Below, in pieces: positions 7,091 to 14,827 of a DNA stretch of 15,941 nucleotides. Under the pieces are notes generated by a model. That model did not search any database. It was not told where the DNA came from and saw only the letters and a list, made by a program, of their open reading frames with translations. Both the position numbers and the translations under genes were made by a program. The first letter of the stretch is position 1, and every line of letters starts with the position of its first letter. This DNA comes from an uncultured Gemmatimonadota bacterium (GTDB lineage Bacteria > Gemmatimonadota > Gemmatimonadetes > Longimicrobiales > Gaopeijiaceae), in NCBI GenBank assembly GCA_938030915.1, contig CALHIO010000143.1:1-15941 (forward strand), read 5' to 3'.

Positions 7091-8833
7091 ATGAGCCGTC
7101 CCATGCCGTATCGTACTCGTACCGTCCTCCCCCTCCTCGTCCTCACCCTCATCGCGTGGGTACCCCTCGACGCCGTGGGTCAACAGCTCCCCGAGACGTG
7201 GCAGGAGCAGCAGGACTTCCGCTCCGGGCCGACCCCCTTCGAGCCGCTGATGGAGTTCTGGTACGAGCTCGATGCGATGAGCGAACTGGTCAGCATGCAG
7301 CCGCTGACGGAAACGCTCATGGGCCGCGAGATGAACCTCATCATCATCTCGAGCGACCCCATCGTGAACCCCCAGGATGCGATCCGCTCTGGGAAGACGA
7401 TCGTATTCGTAGCTCCTTCCGTGCACGGCGGTGAGGTATCGCCCAAGGAGTCGTTCCAGCTGGTCGCCAAGGAACTGATCGGTGGAGATCTCCAACACGT
7501 TCTGGACGATGTCATCGTCATCGGCACACCGCTGACGAACCCCGACGGCGGCGAGGTGCGACGTCGCACGAACGAAGCCGGCTACGACATGAATCGTGAC
7601 TACGTGAAGCTCGAGTCGCAGGAGATCCACGCCTACGTCACCCAGGTCATGACGGAGTGGACGCCCGACATCCACGTCGATGGGCACCACGGCGGGTCCG
7701 ACCCGTACGTCATCACGTACCAGGGTACCCTGAATCCGGCCGCCGACGCGGCACTCCGCGCGTGGCCCTACAACAACATCTTCCCCCGGATCCGGGAGGC
7801 GGCGGAAGCAGAGGACTACCGGGCCTTCGATTACTCCGGTGTTCGCACGGAGGACGGTCAGCGGGGCTGGGGCTCGACCTCCGTCGAGCCGAGAAAGCAC
7901 CACGTCTACACGGGGCTCACCAACACCATCGGTATCCTGCTGGAAACACCTCGCAACTCCCGGCGCGTGCTTCAGGACGGCACGGTCGCGGAGATCCCCG
8001 AAGAGGAGCGCTACTACCATCAGATCCGCGGTGGCGTGATCGCGTTGAGCACCATCCTCGAGGTCGCCGCCGAGCGGCGCGAGGAGATCCGTGCTCTGAC
8101 CACCGCCTCGCGCATGCGTGCGATCAGCGCCGGGCACGAGGGTCAGGGCGAGGTCATCCTCGACTACGAGGTGAGCAACCGGGGCAACGAGCCGGTCTGG
8201 ATGCCCGACGAGAACGCGGAGCTCGGCTACTCACTCCAGGATGTGCCGGTGTGGTTGCGCTGGATCCCGACCCGGACCACCCGTCGACCGGTCGGCTACA
8301 TCATGCCGCCCGCGATGGCGGCCGTAGTGCCGATCCTGTTGGACCACGACATCGCCGTGTACCGGTTCACCGGCCCGGGCTCGCTCGACGCCGAGGTCTA
8401 CTATGCGACCAATGTCCGGACCGAGTCGTACTTCCAGGGACACTACCTCAAGGCGGTGGATGTCGAGAAGGAGTCGGAGCGTGTCGACGTGCAGGAAGGG
8501 TGGTTCTGGATTCCGACGGGCCAGTCGATGGGGAACCTCATCGCGTACCTCATGGAACCCGAGACCGACGACAACCTGATCACCTGGGGTTGGGCGGATC
8601 ACATTCTGGAGGAAACCCCGGAGTCCGAGGACGCCGTGCTCGAATCGATGCTCGGAGGCCGCTCGATGTCCGAACTCGACCCGGAACAGGTGCAGCGCAT
8701 GCGCAACCGTGCCTCCGAGATCATGTCGGAGCGTCAGCAGGTCCCGATGATGCGCGTGCTTTCACACCAGAACATGTCGGTGCTGCGCGTGCAGCCATTC
8801 CACCAGTTCCAGAGGAATCGGTTCTTTCGCTAG
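7091..8833 (+). CDS. Exported M14-family zinc carboxypeptidase-like protein
   Basis: A 580-residue protein with a Sec signal peptide (hydrophobic 11-28, cut near Gly30). The M14 domain covers about 45-320. Zinc motif HGGE is at 112-115 (His112, Glu115). The NPDGGEVRRR...DMNRDY block (150-171) matches the substrate-binding Asn-Arg region of M14 enzymes. The third zinc His is His195 or His199 in DIHVDGHHGG. Glu285 in ILLETPRN fits the catalytic Glu. The key residues are therefore present. Beyond the catalytic domain there are about 260 further residues without a motif I can name, as seen in large secreted M14 proteins. ATG 7091 places the signal peptide properly, with GAAAG 10 bases before it; ATG 7103 is the alternative. 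It is first in a tight operon with a D-aminoacylase-like gene (11-bp gap). It probably releases C-terminal residues from exogenous peptides. Confidence 0.92.
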   Translation: MSRPMPYRTRTVLPLLVLTLIAWVPLDAVGQQLPETWQEQQDFRSGPTPFEPLMEFWYELDAMSELVSMQPLTETLMGREMNLIIISSDPIVNPQDAIRSGKTIVFVAPSVHGGEVSPKESFQLVAKELIGGDLQHVLDDVIVIGTPLTNPDGGEVRRRTNEAGYDMNRDYVKLESQEIHAYVTQVMTEWTPDIHVDGHHGGSDPYVITYQGTLNPAADAALRAWPYNNIFPRIREAAEAEDYRAFDYSGVRTEDGQRGWGSTSVEPRKHHVYTGLTNTIGILLETPRNSRRVLQDGTVAEIPEEERYYHQIRGGVIALSTILEVAAERREEIRALTTASRMRAISAGHEGQGEVILDYEVSNRGNEPVWMPDENAELGYSLQDVPVWLRWIPTRTTRRPVGYIMPPAMAAVVPILLDHDIAVYRFTGPGSLDAEVYYATNVRTESYFQGHYLKAVDVEKESERVDVQEGWFWIPTGQSMGNLIAYLMEPETDDNLITWGWADHILEETPESEDAVLESMLGGRSMSELDPEQVQRMRNRASEIMSERQQVPMMRVLSHQNMSVLRVQPFHQFQRNRFFR

Positions 8834-8840
8834 GGAGAGG
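8834..8840 (+). promoter_or_regulatory. Ribosome binding site of the D-aminoacylase-like gene
   Basis: GGAGAGG lies immediately after the M14 stop codon and 4-7 bases before ATG 8845. It supports that start over the in-frame ATGs at 8866 and 8887, although 8887 would give a more compact lipoprotein signal. Confidence 0.55.
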
Positions 8841-8844
8841 CACG

Positions 8845-10389
8845 ATGCGCGCTGACCCTCGATGCATGATCAGCGAACGGGCACCGATGCGCGCCACGTC
8901 CGCTCTCACGGGGCTCCTTCTGCTCGGCGGGTGCGGATCGCCCGACGACGCAGTCGAGTCGTTCGTCATCATCGGGGCCACCGTGATCGACGGCACGGGC
9001 GCACCTGGGCGAGAGGTCAATGTCCGAATCCTCGGTGACCGGATCGCCGATGTCGGCCCCATCGAGCTCCACCCGGACGAGCCTGTGGTCGAGGCGCATG
9101 GTCTGGTGCTGGCGCCCGGCTTCATCGACACGCACAGCCATCACGACCGCGGTCTGACCGAGATGCCGGAGGCGTTGGCCGCGGTCAGCCAGGGGATCAC
9201 GACGATCATCGCCGGCCAGGACGGGGGCTCCCCTCTTCCGCTGGCTGACTTTTTCTCCGACCTCGAGCGTTCACCCGCCGCGATCAACGTCGCGGCATAC
9301 ACGGGGCACAACACCATCCGTGCCGCAGTGATGGGCGAAGACTATCGCAGACCGGCAAACGAAGCGGAGATCGAGGCGATGGTCGCGCTGCTTCAGGAGG
9401 AACTCGCGGCTGGAGCGATCGGCCTGTCGACAGGACTCGAATACGACCCTGGTATCTACTCCGAGACAGACGAGGTCCTGACGCTCGCAAGGATCACGGC
9501 AGACGCCGGAGGCCGGTACATCAGCCACATGCGGAGCGAGGACCGCGCCTTCTTCGAAGCGCTGGACGAGCTCCTGACGATCGCGCGCGAAACCGGGATG
9601 CCGGTCCAGATCGGGCACATGAAACTCGCCATGAAGAGCTTGTGGGGCCGCGCCGCCGAGGTGATCGCGATCCTCGACGACGCCCGGGCCGAAGGGATCG
9701 ACGTCACGGCGGACGTCTACCCGTACGAGTTCTGGCAGTCCACCATGACCGTACTCTTTCCCGACCGCGACTTCACGCCAGAGGCAGCTCGTTTCGCGTT
9801 GGAAGAGCTCGCTCCGCCAGACGGCATGCTCATCGCTGCCTTCGAGCCCGACCCGTCGTATGTCGGCATGACGCTCGCCGAAATCGCGGAGGTACGGGGC
9901 CGTCCGCCCGTCGATGTCTATCTCGAACTGATCGCAGAGGTCGAAGCGATCGACGGACGGGAGAGCGTGATCGCCCGCAGCATGATCACCGAGGACATCG
10001 CGATATTGCTCGCCTGGCCCCACACGAACGTGTCGAGTGACGGCGGCCTGGCAGGACGGCACCCCCGCGGCTTCGGCGCCTTCACACGCGTCCTCGGACG
10101 ACACGTCCGCGAGCGCGGCGACCTCCCGCTCGAGGACGCCGTCCGGAAGATGACGTCTCTCGCCGCCGACCACATGGGAATCGCGGAGCGTGGCAGGATC
10201 GAGGCGGGACACTTCGCCGATCTCGTTCTCTTCGACCCCGATTCGGTCCTCGATCTCGCGACGCCCGAATCCCCGAACGAGCCCTCGCAGGGGATCGAGG
10301 GTGTGTGGGTGAACGGCGAGCGCGTCTACTCCCCGAGCGGCCCGACAGGGGCCCTGCCAGGCCGCGTGCTCAGGGGCTCCATTCGATGA
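8845..10389 (+). CDS. N-acyl-D-amino-acid deacylase-like amidohydrolase, predicted lipoprotein
   Basis: A 514-residue amidohydrolase-superfamily protein closest to D-aminoacylases, which split N-acyl-D-amino acids into the D-amino acid and a carboxylic acid. It has a hydrophobic segment and lipobox LGGC with Cys30. Metal-site residues by alignment to the Alcaligenes enzyme from memory: His97 and His99 (DTHSHHD), His228 (SHMRSE), His258 (GHMK) and Asp399 (SSDGG). The STGLEY motif (195-200) and the C-terminal ADLVLFDPDSV (458-468) are family hallmarks. The position of the bridging Cys (NCG in the Alcaligenes enzyme) reads QDG here, giving Asp126. Length is close to the family norm of about 480-500 plus the signal. 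The stop overlaps the next gene's ATG (ATGA), so the two are translationally coupled. Dipeptidase or dihydropyrimidinase-like activity is a less likely alternative. The apparent longer frame from 7657 is a shadow of the M14 gene. Confidence 0.9.
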   Translation: MRADPRCMISERAPMRATSALTGLLLLGGCGSPDDAVESFVIIGATVIDGTGAPGREVNVRILGDRIADVGPIELHPDEPVVEAHGLVLAPGFIDTHSHHDRGLTEMPEALAAVSQGITTIIAGQDGGSPLPLADFFSDLERSPAAINVAAYTGHNTIRAAVMGEDYRRPANEAEIEAMVALLQEELAAGAIGLSTGLEYDPGIYSETDEVLTLARITADAGGRYISHMRSEDRAFFEALDELLTIARETGMPVQIGHMKLAMKSLWGRAAEVIAILDDARAEGIDVTADVYPYEFWQSTMTVLFPDRDFTPEAARFALEELAPPDGMLIAAFEPDPSYVGMTLAEIAEVRGRPPVDVYLELIAEVEAIDGRESVIARSMITEDIAILLAWPHTNVSSDGGLAGRHPRGFGAFTRVLGRHVRERGDLPLEDAVRKMTSLAADHMGIAERGRIEAGHFADLVLFDPDSVLDLATPESPNEPSQGIEGVWVNGERVYSPSGPTGALPGRVLRGSIR

Positions 10390-11858
10390 AGACACGATCG
10401 TCCCGCTCCCGGGCGACGCCGTGGGTGCTTGTTCTTGCCAGCGTCCTCGCTGGCGTCTTGGTCAGCATGCCGGCAGACGCTCGCGCCCAGTTGAGCTTCG
10501 ACACCGACGCCGTGGACGCGATCTTCGCGGACTTCGACACGCCGCAGACGCCCGGGTGCGCACTCGGGATCGTCTCGGATGGGCGGCTGGTGTACGGTCG
10601 GGGGTACGGTATCGCGAATCTCGAGCACGATATCCCGATCACGACCCGGTCGGTCTTCCGGTCCGGCTCGGTGTCGAAGCAGTTCACCGGCGCGGTCGCA
10701 GCCATCGCGGCGATGGACGGGCACCTCAGCCTCGAAGACGAGCTGCGGACGTGGGTTCCGGAAATCCCCGACTACGGAAGCCGCCTCACCCTGCTCCACG
10801 CGCTCAACCACACCAGCGGTCTCCGGGACTACCTCACGCTCATGAGCCTTCGTGGCCTCCGCGGCGACGATTTCTACAGCGAGGCCGAGCTCATCACCCG
10901 GCAGGCGGCGCAGGAGGAACTCAACTTCGACCCTGGCTCCGAATATCTCTACAGCAATTCGGGGTACTTCCTCCTGACCGAAGCGATCTCTCGAGCGGTA
11001 GGGATGTCCTTTCGCGAGTACGCCGACGAGGTACTCTTCGGCCCGCTCGGCATGAGCAACTCGCACTTCCACGACGACCATGATCACATCGTCCCCCTGC
11101 GAGCCGACGGGTACGCCCCCCTTCGCGAAGGCGGCTTCCGCACCTCGATGACCACACTCGACATGATCGGGGACGGAGGCGTGTATACGTCCGTCGAAGA
11201 CATGGTGAGGTGGCTCACGGCTCAGGACCGTGACGATCTTCGCAGTGGGCTCAACCAGATCGTTCAGGCGCCCGGCATGCTCGCCTCCGGCGAAGAGATC
11301 CCGTACGCGCTCGGACTCACCCACGGAACGTATCGCGGCCTCCCGACCATCGGGCACGGCGGGTCATTCGTAGGCTTCCGGGCGCATACGCTCCGGTTCC
11401 CGACGGAAGGGATCGGGCTCGTCACGCTGTGCAACCGATCCGATGGCGACCCCGGTACGCGGACGAGACGCGTCGCCGACGTGGTGCTCGGCAACCGGCT
11501 CGGCCCGGCACCCGATGAACCGGAGTCGCAGGGCCGGGAACCGTCCGGTGTTCCTGCACGGAGGCCTGCCGATGCGGACGCCTACGTCGGCTCCTACTAC
11601 AGCACCGAGCTGGATGTCGTGTACCGAGTCGAAATGTCCGGGAACGACCTTCGGGTGCGTGCAGGAGCGGCGATCGACGAAGCGATCTACCAGATCTCCG
11701 GTGACACACTGGCGGCCGGCGAGACGCGTCCGGACGACCGGCTGGAGCCGGGTCTCATCTTCCGCTTCCAGCGTGATGGGCCGAGGGTCACCGGCTTCGA
11801 ACTCGATGCCGGACGAGTCGTTCACCTTCGTTTTCGCCGGGTTTCCGACGCGCCCTGA
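10386..11858 (+). CDS. Exported class C beta-lactamase-fold serine hydrolase (S12-like)
   Basis: A 490-residue protein with a Sec signal peptide (predicted cut after Ala34, ARA-Q). Penicillin-binding/beta-lactamase-fold motifs are complete: SVSK (95-98, nucleophile Ser95 and Lys98), YSN (189-191) and HGG (324-326, replacing KTG as in many esterase or D-peptidase members). Residues about 396-490 form a separate C-terminal beta-rich domain starting YVGSYYSTELD, resembling the lipocalin-like domain attached to many family members. The family includes D-aminopeptidases, DD-peptidases, esterases and lactamases, and the sequence does not choose between them. Its position, with a 4-bp overlap after a D-aminoacylase-like gene, favours a D-residue peptide or amide role. 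A paralogue lies at the right edge of the window. It ends 23 bp from the convergent AbgT gene. Confidence 0.93.
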   Translation: MKTRSSRSRATPWVLVLASVLAGVLVSMPADARAQLSFDTDAVDAIFADFDTPQTPGCALGIVSDGRLVYGRGYGIANLEHDIPITTRSVFRSGSVSKQFTGAVAAIAAMDGHLSLEDELRTWVPEIPDYGSRLTLLHALNHTSGLRDYLTLMSLRGLRGDDFYSEAELITRQAAQEELNFDPGSEYLYSNSGYFLLTEAISRAVGMSFREYADEVLFGPLGMSNSHFHDDHDHIVPLRADGYAPLREGGFRTSMTTLDMIGDGGVYTSVEDMVRWLTAQDRDDLRSGLNQIVQAPGMLASGEEIPYALGLTHGTYRGLPTIGHGGSFVGFRAHTLRFPTEGIGLVTLCNRSDGDPGTRTRRVADVVLGNRLGPAPDEPESQGREPSGVPARRPADADAYVGSYYSTELDVVYRVEMSGNDLRVRAGAAIDEAIYQISGDTLAAGETRPDDRLEPGLIFRFQRDGPRVTGFELDAGRVVHLRFRRVSDAP

Positions 11859-11881
11859 GCGTCCGCGCCGAGTCCCTGTGG

Positions 11882-13432
11882 TCAGCCCGGGTAGGTGTAC
11901 GGAGCCTGCAGCCCGAGCGGAATGCCGAGTCCCCAGTAGGCGAGCAGGAACGCCGTCCATATCACGGTGAAGAAGATCGAGTACGGCAACATGACGGAGA
12001 CCAGCGTCCCGATCCCGAGCCCCTTCACGTAGCGCTGACAGTACACGACGACGAGGGGGAAGTACGGCATCAGCGGAGTGATGATGTTGGTCGTGGAGTC
12101 ACCCACCCGGTACGCCGCCTGGGTCAGCTCGGGGCTGATACCGACCTGCATGAGCATCGGAACGAAGATCGGCGCGAGGAGCGCCCACTTCGCCGAGGCC
12201 GACCCGACAGCCAGATTCACGAAACCGGTCAGGACGATGATCCCGACGATCGTGAAGCCCGCCGGCAGAGCGAGTTCTCTCAGGAAGTTGGCTCCCTTCA
12301 CGGCCAGCAACGCGCCGAGATTCGACGTCCCGAACGCCGAGATGAAGAGAGCGCAGAAGAACGCCATGACGATGTAGTAGGACATGTCCTGCATCGCCCT
12401 CGTCATTGCGTCGATGACGTCCTTGCTCTTCTTGAACGTTCCCGCCCCGTAGCCGTAGACCGTCCCGGGGATCAGGAAGAGCAGGAAGATGAGAGGTACG
12501 ATGGATTGCATGAGCGGCGCCGAGAACGCGGTGATGTCTCCATCCGGCGCCCGCAGGGGAGAGGTCTCCGGCGCCGCGGCGATCCAGAGGAGCGCGAGTC
12601 CCGCCGCCATGATGCCGGTGGCCACCCAGAAGGCCATCCGCTCACGGCCGTCGATCTCCTTCATCTGCGGCATCTCGTCCGGATCCCCGTCGACGGCGGT
12701 CGACTGGAGGCGAGGCTCGACGACCTTGTCCGTCAGATACCACCCGAGCATGACGACGAGGATGGTCGACGCCGAGGTGAAGAACCAGTTGCAGAGGGGG
12801 TTCACGAGGATCGCCGGATCGATCAGCTGCGCCGCCCCCTGAGTGAAGCCCTGGAGGAGCGGATCGATCCCGGATGGGATGAAGTTCGCGCTGAAGCCCC
12901 CGGATACGCCCGCGAATGCAGCAGCAATCCCGGCCAGCGGGTGCCGGCCGGCGGCGTAGTAGATCACTCCACCGAGCGGAATCACGAGCACGTAGCCGGC
13001 GTCCGTCGCCGTGTGACTGACGATACCCACGAGGATGAGCATCGGGGTCAGGAGCGCCTTCGGCGTGACCCCGAGGACGAGGCGGAGTCCGGCGTTGATG
13101 TATCCACCGTGTTCCGCGACGCCGATCCCGAGCATGGCGACGAGCACCACGCCGAGCGGCGGGAACGAGGTGAAGGTCTGGACCATGCCGGAGAGGAACG
13201 TCGCCATGCCCTGCCCGGTCAGCAGGTTCGTGACCGAGATCGGGTCGCCAGACCGGGGATCGATCTCCGCGAACGCGACCCCCGACAGGATCCACGACAG
13301 AACCCAGACGAGGAAGAGGCTGATGACGAAGAGCACCGCTGGGTCAGGCAGCTTGTTGCCCACGACTTCGATCGTGTTGAGGAAACGATCGATGAGGCTT
13401 GGCTTGCCGACGGTTCCGGTTTCAGAGGACAC
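11882..13432 (-). CDS. AbgT-family transporter
   Basis: A 516-residue integral membrane protein with many hydrophobic segments, matching the AbgT family in length (E. coli AbgT is about 508). Recognisable family sequence includes VSHTATDAGYVLVIPLGG (138-155), GVSGGFSANF (175-184), NLAVGSASAKWALLAPIF (406-423) and the VGDSTTNIITPLMPYFP region (443-459). Characterised members either import p-aminobenzoyl-glutamate (E. coli AbgT) or export sulfonamides (MtrF, YdaH). Direction and substrate are not readable here. The start is GTG 13432 with GAGGAG 5 bases upstream. No M20 amidohydrolase partner of the AbgA/AbgB type is in the window. It follows the epoxide hydrolase-like gene by 117 bp on the same strand, so it may be co-transcribed or have its own promoter in that gap. 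Confidence 0.95.
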   Translation of the reverse strand: MSSETGTVGKPSLIDRFLNTIEVVGNKLPDPAVLFVISLFLVWVLSWILSGVAFAEIDPRSGDPISVTNLLTGQGMATFLSGMVQTFTSFPPLGVVLVAMLGIGVAEHGGYINAGLRLVLGVTPKALLTPMLILVGIVSHTATDAGYVLVIPLGGVIYYAAGRHPLAGIAAAFAGVSGGFSANFIPSGIDPLLQGFTQGAAQLIDPAILVNPLCNWFFTSASTILVVMLGWYLTDKVVEPRLQSTAVDGDPDEMPQMKEIDGRERMAFWVATGIMAAGLALLWIAAAPETSPLRAPDGDITAFSAPLMQSIVPLIFLLFLIPGTVYGYGAGTFKKSKDVIDAMTRAMQDMSYYIVMAFFCALFISAFGTSNLGALLAVKGANFLRELALPAGFTIVGIIVLTGFVNLAVGSASAKWALLAPIFVPMLMQVGISPELTQAAYRVGDSTTNIITPLMPYFPLVVVYCQRYVKGLGIGTLVSVMLPYSIFFTVIWTAFLLAYWGLGIPLGLQAPYTYPG

Positions 13433-13437
13433 CTGGA

Positions 13438-13443
13438 CTCCTC
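13438..13443 (-). promoter_or_regulatory. Ribosome binding site supporting the GTG start of the AbgT gene
   Basis: On the minus strand this reads GAGGAG, 5 bases before GTG 13432, which makes the non-ATG start credible. Confidence 0.65.
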
Positions 13444-13549
13444 GCTCGAATGATCAGCAGCCCTTCACAGGGCGACGGGTTCCGGGTGCCGACCGCGCCC
13501 GGACGGTGCAAAGGTGTGGCGCCGACGACGGGATCGCACCCCGGCGTCT

Positions 13550-14827
13550 TTATCGCCTCCCTCGGAGCTCTCCGAAGAAGGCACGCACGTCGTCCACGAG
13601 AAGGTCGGGCTCCTCGAGCGCGGCGAAGTGGCCGCCGCTCGGCATGACGGTCCACCGCACGATGTTGTATCGCGCCTCTGCCCACGCCCGGGGCGTGAAG
13701 TAGATCTCTTTCGGGAAGATGGCGCCCGCCGTCGGGACAGACACGTACGACACGGGGCGCCGGGTCGGGGCGTGGCGGAACTCGTAGTAGATCCGGGCGG
13801 ACGACGTGATGCTCTCGGTGACCCAGTAGAGGGTGATGTTGGCGAGCAGCTGATCCTTCGTGAACGCATCCTCGACGTGCCCGCCGTTGTCGCTCCAGCC
13901 GTGGAACTTCTCCACGATCCACGCCGCCAGACCGGCCGGAGAGTCGTTGAGCCCGACACCGAGGGATTGAGGCTTCGTGCCCTGGATCTCCTGATACGCG
14001 CTCCCCTCCGCGAACGCCTCGACCCGCTCGGCACGAAGTGCACGCTCCTCGTCCGTCACGCCCGCATCGGGATCGATCCCCGGTGAGGGCCCGCCCAGCA
14101 CGAAGTTGGTGTGGAACCCCATGACGTTGCCCGGATAGTTGCCCGCGAGGGATCGACCGATGATGCCGCCCCAGTCGCCGCCCTGAACGCCATACGTTTC
14201 GTAGCCGAGACGGTCCATGAGGGTCGCGAATGCGTCCGCCATCCGTTCGGGACCCCAGCCGGTCTCCGCGGGTGCGTCCGAGAAGCCGAAGCCGGGAAGC
14301 GAGGGGATTACAAGGTGAAACGCATCACGCGCGTCGCCCCCGCCCGACTCGGGCTCGGTCAGCCGATCGATGATCCCGGTGAATTCGAAGACGGAGCCGG
14401 GCCACCCATGGATCAGGAGCAGCGGCGTCGCATCCGGATTCGGGGACCGCTGGTGGATGAAGTGCAGATCCACGCCGTCGATGACGGTCTTGAAGTGATC
14501 GAAGGCGTTCAGCTCCCGTTCATGCGCGCGCCAGTCGAAGTCATCTCGCCAGTACTCGAGCAACTCGGCGAGGTACGCCCCGTCCGTTCCGTACGCCCAC
14601 CCCGTTTCGGGGATCTGGTCCGGGAGGCGAGTCCGCTCCAGCCGGTCGTTCAGGTCGGCGAGGACCTCTCCCGGTACGTCGACCGTGAACGGTCGGATCG
14701 CATCGGGATCGATCGTCTCCGTCGCCCCGGGTGGGGGCTCGGCACACGCGCCGGCAGCAAGCACGAAGCCCACCGTCGTCCCGATGCGCAGGATCTGAAC
14801 ACGGACTCCACGATGCTGCCGCTTCAC
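13550..14827 (-). CDS. Epoxide hydrolase-family alpha/beta hydrolase, predicted lipoprotein
   Basis: A 425-residue protein of the microsomal-type epoxide hydrolase family. An N-terminal EHN-like region (about 45-155) begins IRPFTVDVP, and the alpha/beta core follows. Oxyanion motif HGWPGS is at 140-145, the nucleophile is Asp218 in GGDWGG, and the catalytic His is His400 in SGGHFAALEEP. The TKPQSLGVGLNDSPAGLAAW block (284-303) is typical of the cap region, with Tyr278 a candidate epoxide-activating residue. The triad is therefore plausibly complete. The N-terminus has a hydrophobic stretch ending GACAEPPPG with Cys28, suggesting lipoprotein export, though the lipobox is relaxed. The start is GTG 14827, overlapping the preceding serine-hydrolase stop by 4 bp (GTGA), so translation is probably coupled. 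The native substrate is unknown; the family also contains members with no known epoxide. Confidence 0.9.
   Translation of the reverse strand: MKRQHRGVRVQILRIGTTVGFVLAAGACAEPPPGATETIDPDAIRPFTVDVPGEVLADLNDRLERTRLPDQIPETGWAYGTDGAYLAELLEYWRDDFDWRAHERELNAFDHFKTVIDGVDLHFIHQRSPNPDATPLLLIHGWPGSVFEFTGIIDRLTEPESGGGDARDAFHLVIPSLPGFGFSDAPAETGWGPERMADAFATLMDRLGYETYGVQGGDWGGIIGRSLAGNYPGNVMGFHTNFVLGGPSPGIDPDAGVTDEERALRAERVEAFAEGSAYQEIQGTKPQSLGVGLNDSPAGLAAWIVEKFHGWSDNGGHVEDAFTKDQLLANITLYWVTESITSSARIYYEFRHAPTRRPVSYVSVPTAGAIFPKEIYFTPRAWAEARYNIVRWTVMPSGGHFAALEEPDLLVDDVRAFFGELRGRR

Noticed and set aside
7028..8137. Minus-strand open frame of 369 residues opposite the M14 gene
   Set aside because: No signal peptide or motif; antisense shadow produced by GC-biased codons.
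7657..8844. Long upstream extension of the D-aminoacylase frame, giving a 910-residue protein
   Set aside because: It overlaps the M14 gene in another frame, has the Arg/Gly/Pro-rich composition of an out-of-frame GC-rich translation, and a good ribosome site plus lipoprotein signal exist at 8845.
9271..10395. Minus-strand open frame of 374 residues opposite the D-aminoacylase-like gene
   Set aside because: Charged, motif-free sequence opposite a well-supported gene.
12506..13453. Plus-strand open frame of 315 residues opposite the AbgT gene
   Set aside because: Extremely Arg/Glu/Asp/His-rich with no motif; the antisense image of a membrane protein gene.
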